Shown: piece by piece, positions 63,740 to 64,000 of the stretch | How the letters are laid out: each line of letters begins with the position of its first letter | How positions within the stretch are numbered: position 1 is the first letter of the stretch | DNA from: Neobacillus paridis | GTDB lineage: Bacteria > Bacillota > Bacilli > Bacillales > Cytobacillaceae | Assembly: GCF_016765675.1 (NCBI RefSeq) | Contig: NZ_JAESWB010000340.1 | Coordinates: 62,001-126,000 of the forward strand | Length of the DNA stretch: 64,000 nt | Direction of reading: 5' to 3' | Program-made: the position numbers and the translations under genes | The notes under the pieces: model-generated | What the model saw: the letters and a program-made list of their open reading frames with translations, nothing else | Told to the model about the DNA's origin: nothing | The model's database searches: none

Positions 63740-64000
63740 CTAAGCCAAAATGGCAGCTTTTTCGATAAATAACTTTGATAAAATGGATTGTGTCTTGTTG
63801 ACATTGTAAACAAGGTAAAAATATCGCTCATCATCGTATTCATTTATTTCGTGACATTTTAGCAGATTGCGATGGGCATATTCCTTTGCCGCAATTTCTG
63901 AAATAATTGCGATTCCAATCCCCTGCATGACAAACTGCATCAAGCTTTGCCCGGAATCGGTATAAGCGACGATATTTAAATCCTCTTTGGTCCTATTATT
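63740..64000 (-). CDS. LysR-family transcriptional regulator, C-terminal part
   Basis: The frame is open to the end of the window, so only the last 86 codons are visible. It reads as the end of a LysR co-inducer-binding domain (IVAYTDSGQSLMQFVMQGIGIAIISEIAAKEYA, here recognised by the MQGIGIAIISE segment). The N-terminal helix-turn-helix lies outside. It converges on the acyl ligase gene. Whether it regulates this cluster cannot be told. Confidence 0.75.
   Translation of the reverse strand, partial: NNRTKEDLNIVAYTDSGQSLMQFVMQGIGIAIISEIAAKEYAHRNLLKCHEINEYDDERYFYLVYNVNKTQSILSKLFIEKAAILA

Overview
The window is chromosomal DNA from a low-GC, spore-forming Firmicute of the Bacillaceae type. Supporting signs are strong AGGAGG-type ribosome binding sites, frequent GTG/TTG starts, a T-box leader, sigma-54 control of amino acid/amine catabolism, a SleB/CwlJ-type cortex hydrolase and a BdbD/BdbC thiol-oxidase pair. 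The genus cannot be fixed from the sequence alone. I see no tRNA, rRNA, CRISPR array, prophage or intact insertion sequence.

Bases 1-14460 are an AT-rich surface-polysaccharide locus on the + strand. It holds the 3' end of a flippase, a GNAT acetyltransferase, rfbA, a DegT-type sugar aminotransferase and rfbB, together a dTDP-4-amino-4,6-dideoxyhexose route. After these comes an unusual set: a membrane M28 peptidase, two ATP-grasp ligases, two paralogous PLP decarboxylase-like proteins, a WbqC-family protein, a GT14 glycosyltransferase, a pyruvyl-transferase-family protein and a VanZ protein. This looks like a system for decorating a glycan with an amino-acid-derived group.

Bases 14500-27900 hold a 6-phosphogluconolactonase-like protein, bdbDC, an esterase, and a PucR regulator divergent from a catabolic operon. 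That operon contains a 1001-residue fusion of FdrA and YlbE (DUF1116), a DUF2877 protein, an MFS carrier and a carbamate kinase. It is followed by a dicarboxylate-type symporter, and then by a Dps ferritin on the other strand. The FdrA/YlbE/DUF2877/carbamate kinase set matches the E. coli oxamate carbamoyltransferase (allantoin/oxalurate) system.

Bases 28000-41200 hold a LysM/SleB hydrolase and then a putrescine/GABA catabolic regulon: APC permease, glutamate dehydrogenase, a sigma-54 activator, an aminobutyraldehyde-type dehydrogenase, PatA, GabT and GabD. Three well-formed -24/-12 promoters precede the permease, the glutamate dehydrogenase and the aldehyde dehydrogenase. Paired TGCA-containing motifs upstream of each may be activator sites.

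Bases 41300-50700 hold a HAD hydrolase, a CHASE3-GGDEF diguanylate cyclase, T-box-controlled serA on the minus strand, and a hom-thrC-thrB-serC operon.

Bases 50800-63520 hold what I consider the most promising undescribed system. A STAND-TPR protein with a C-terminal SARP/BTAD DNA-binding module is followed by a branched-chain-amino-acid-type ABC importer (five genes), a small unknown protein, a KAS III-like enzyme lacking the usual catalytic Asn, an alpha/beta hydrolase, a FabG-like SDR and an AMP-forming acyl ligase. Two promoters in this block carry the same arrangement: TGTAACT repeated at 11 bp, then 9 bp, then a -10 box. This is what a SARP-type activator would be expected to bind. The window ends with a remnant of a zinc alcohol dehydrogenase and the 3' part of a LysR regulator on the minus strand.

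Two families of intergenic palindromic repeats occur, each as one long and one internally shortened copy.
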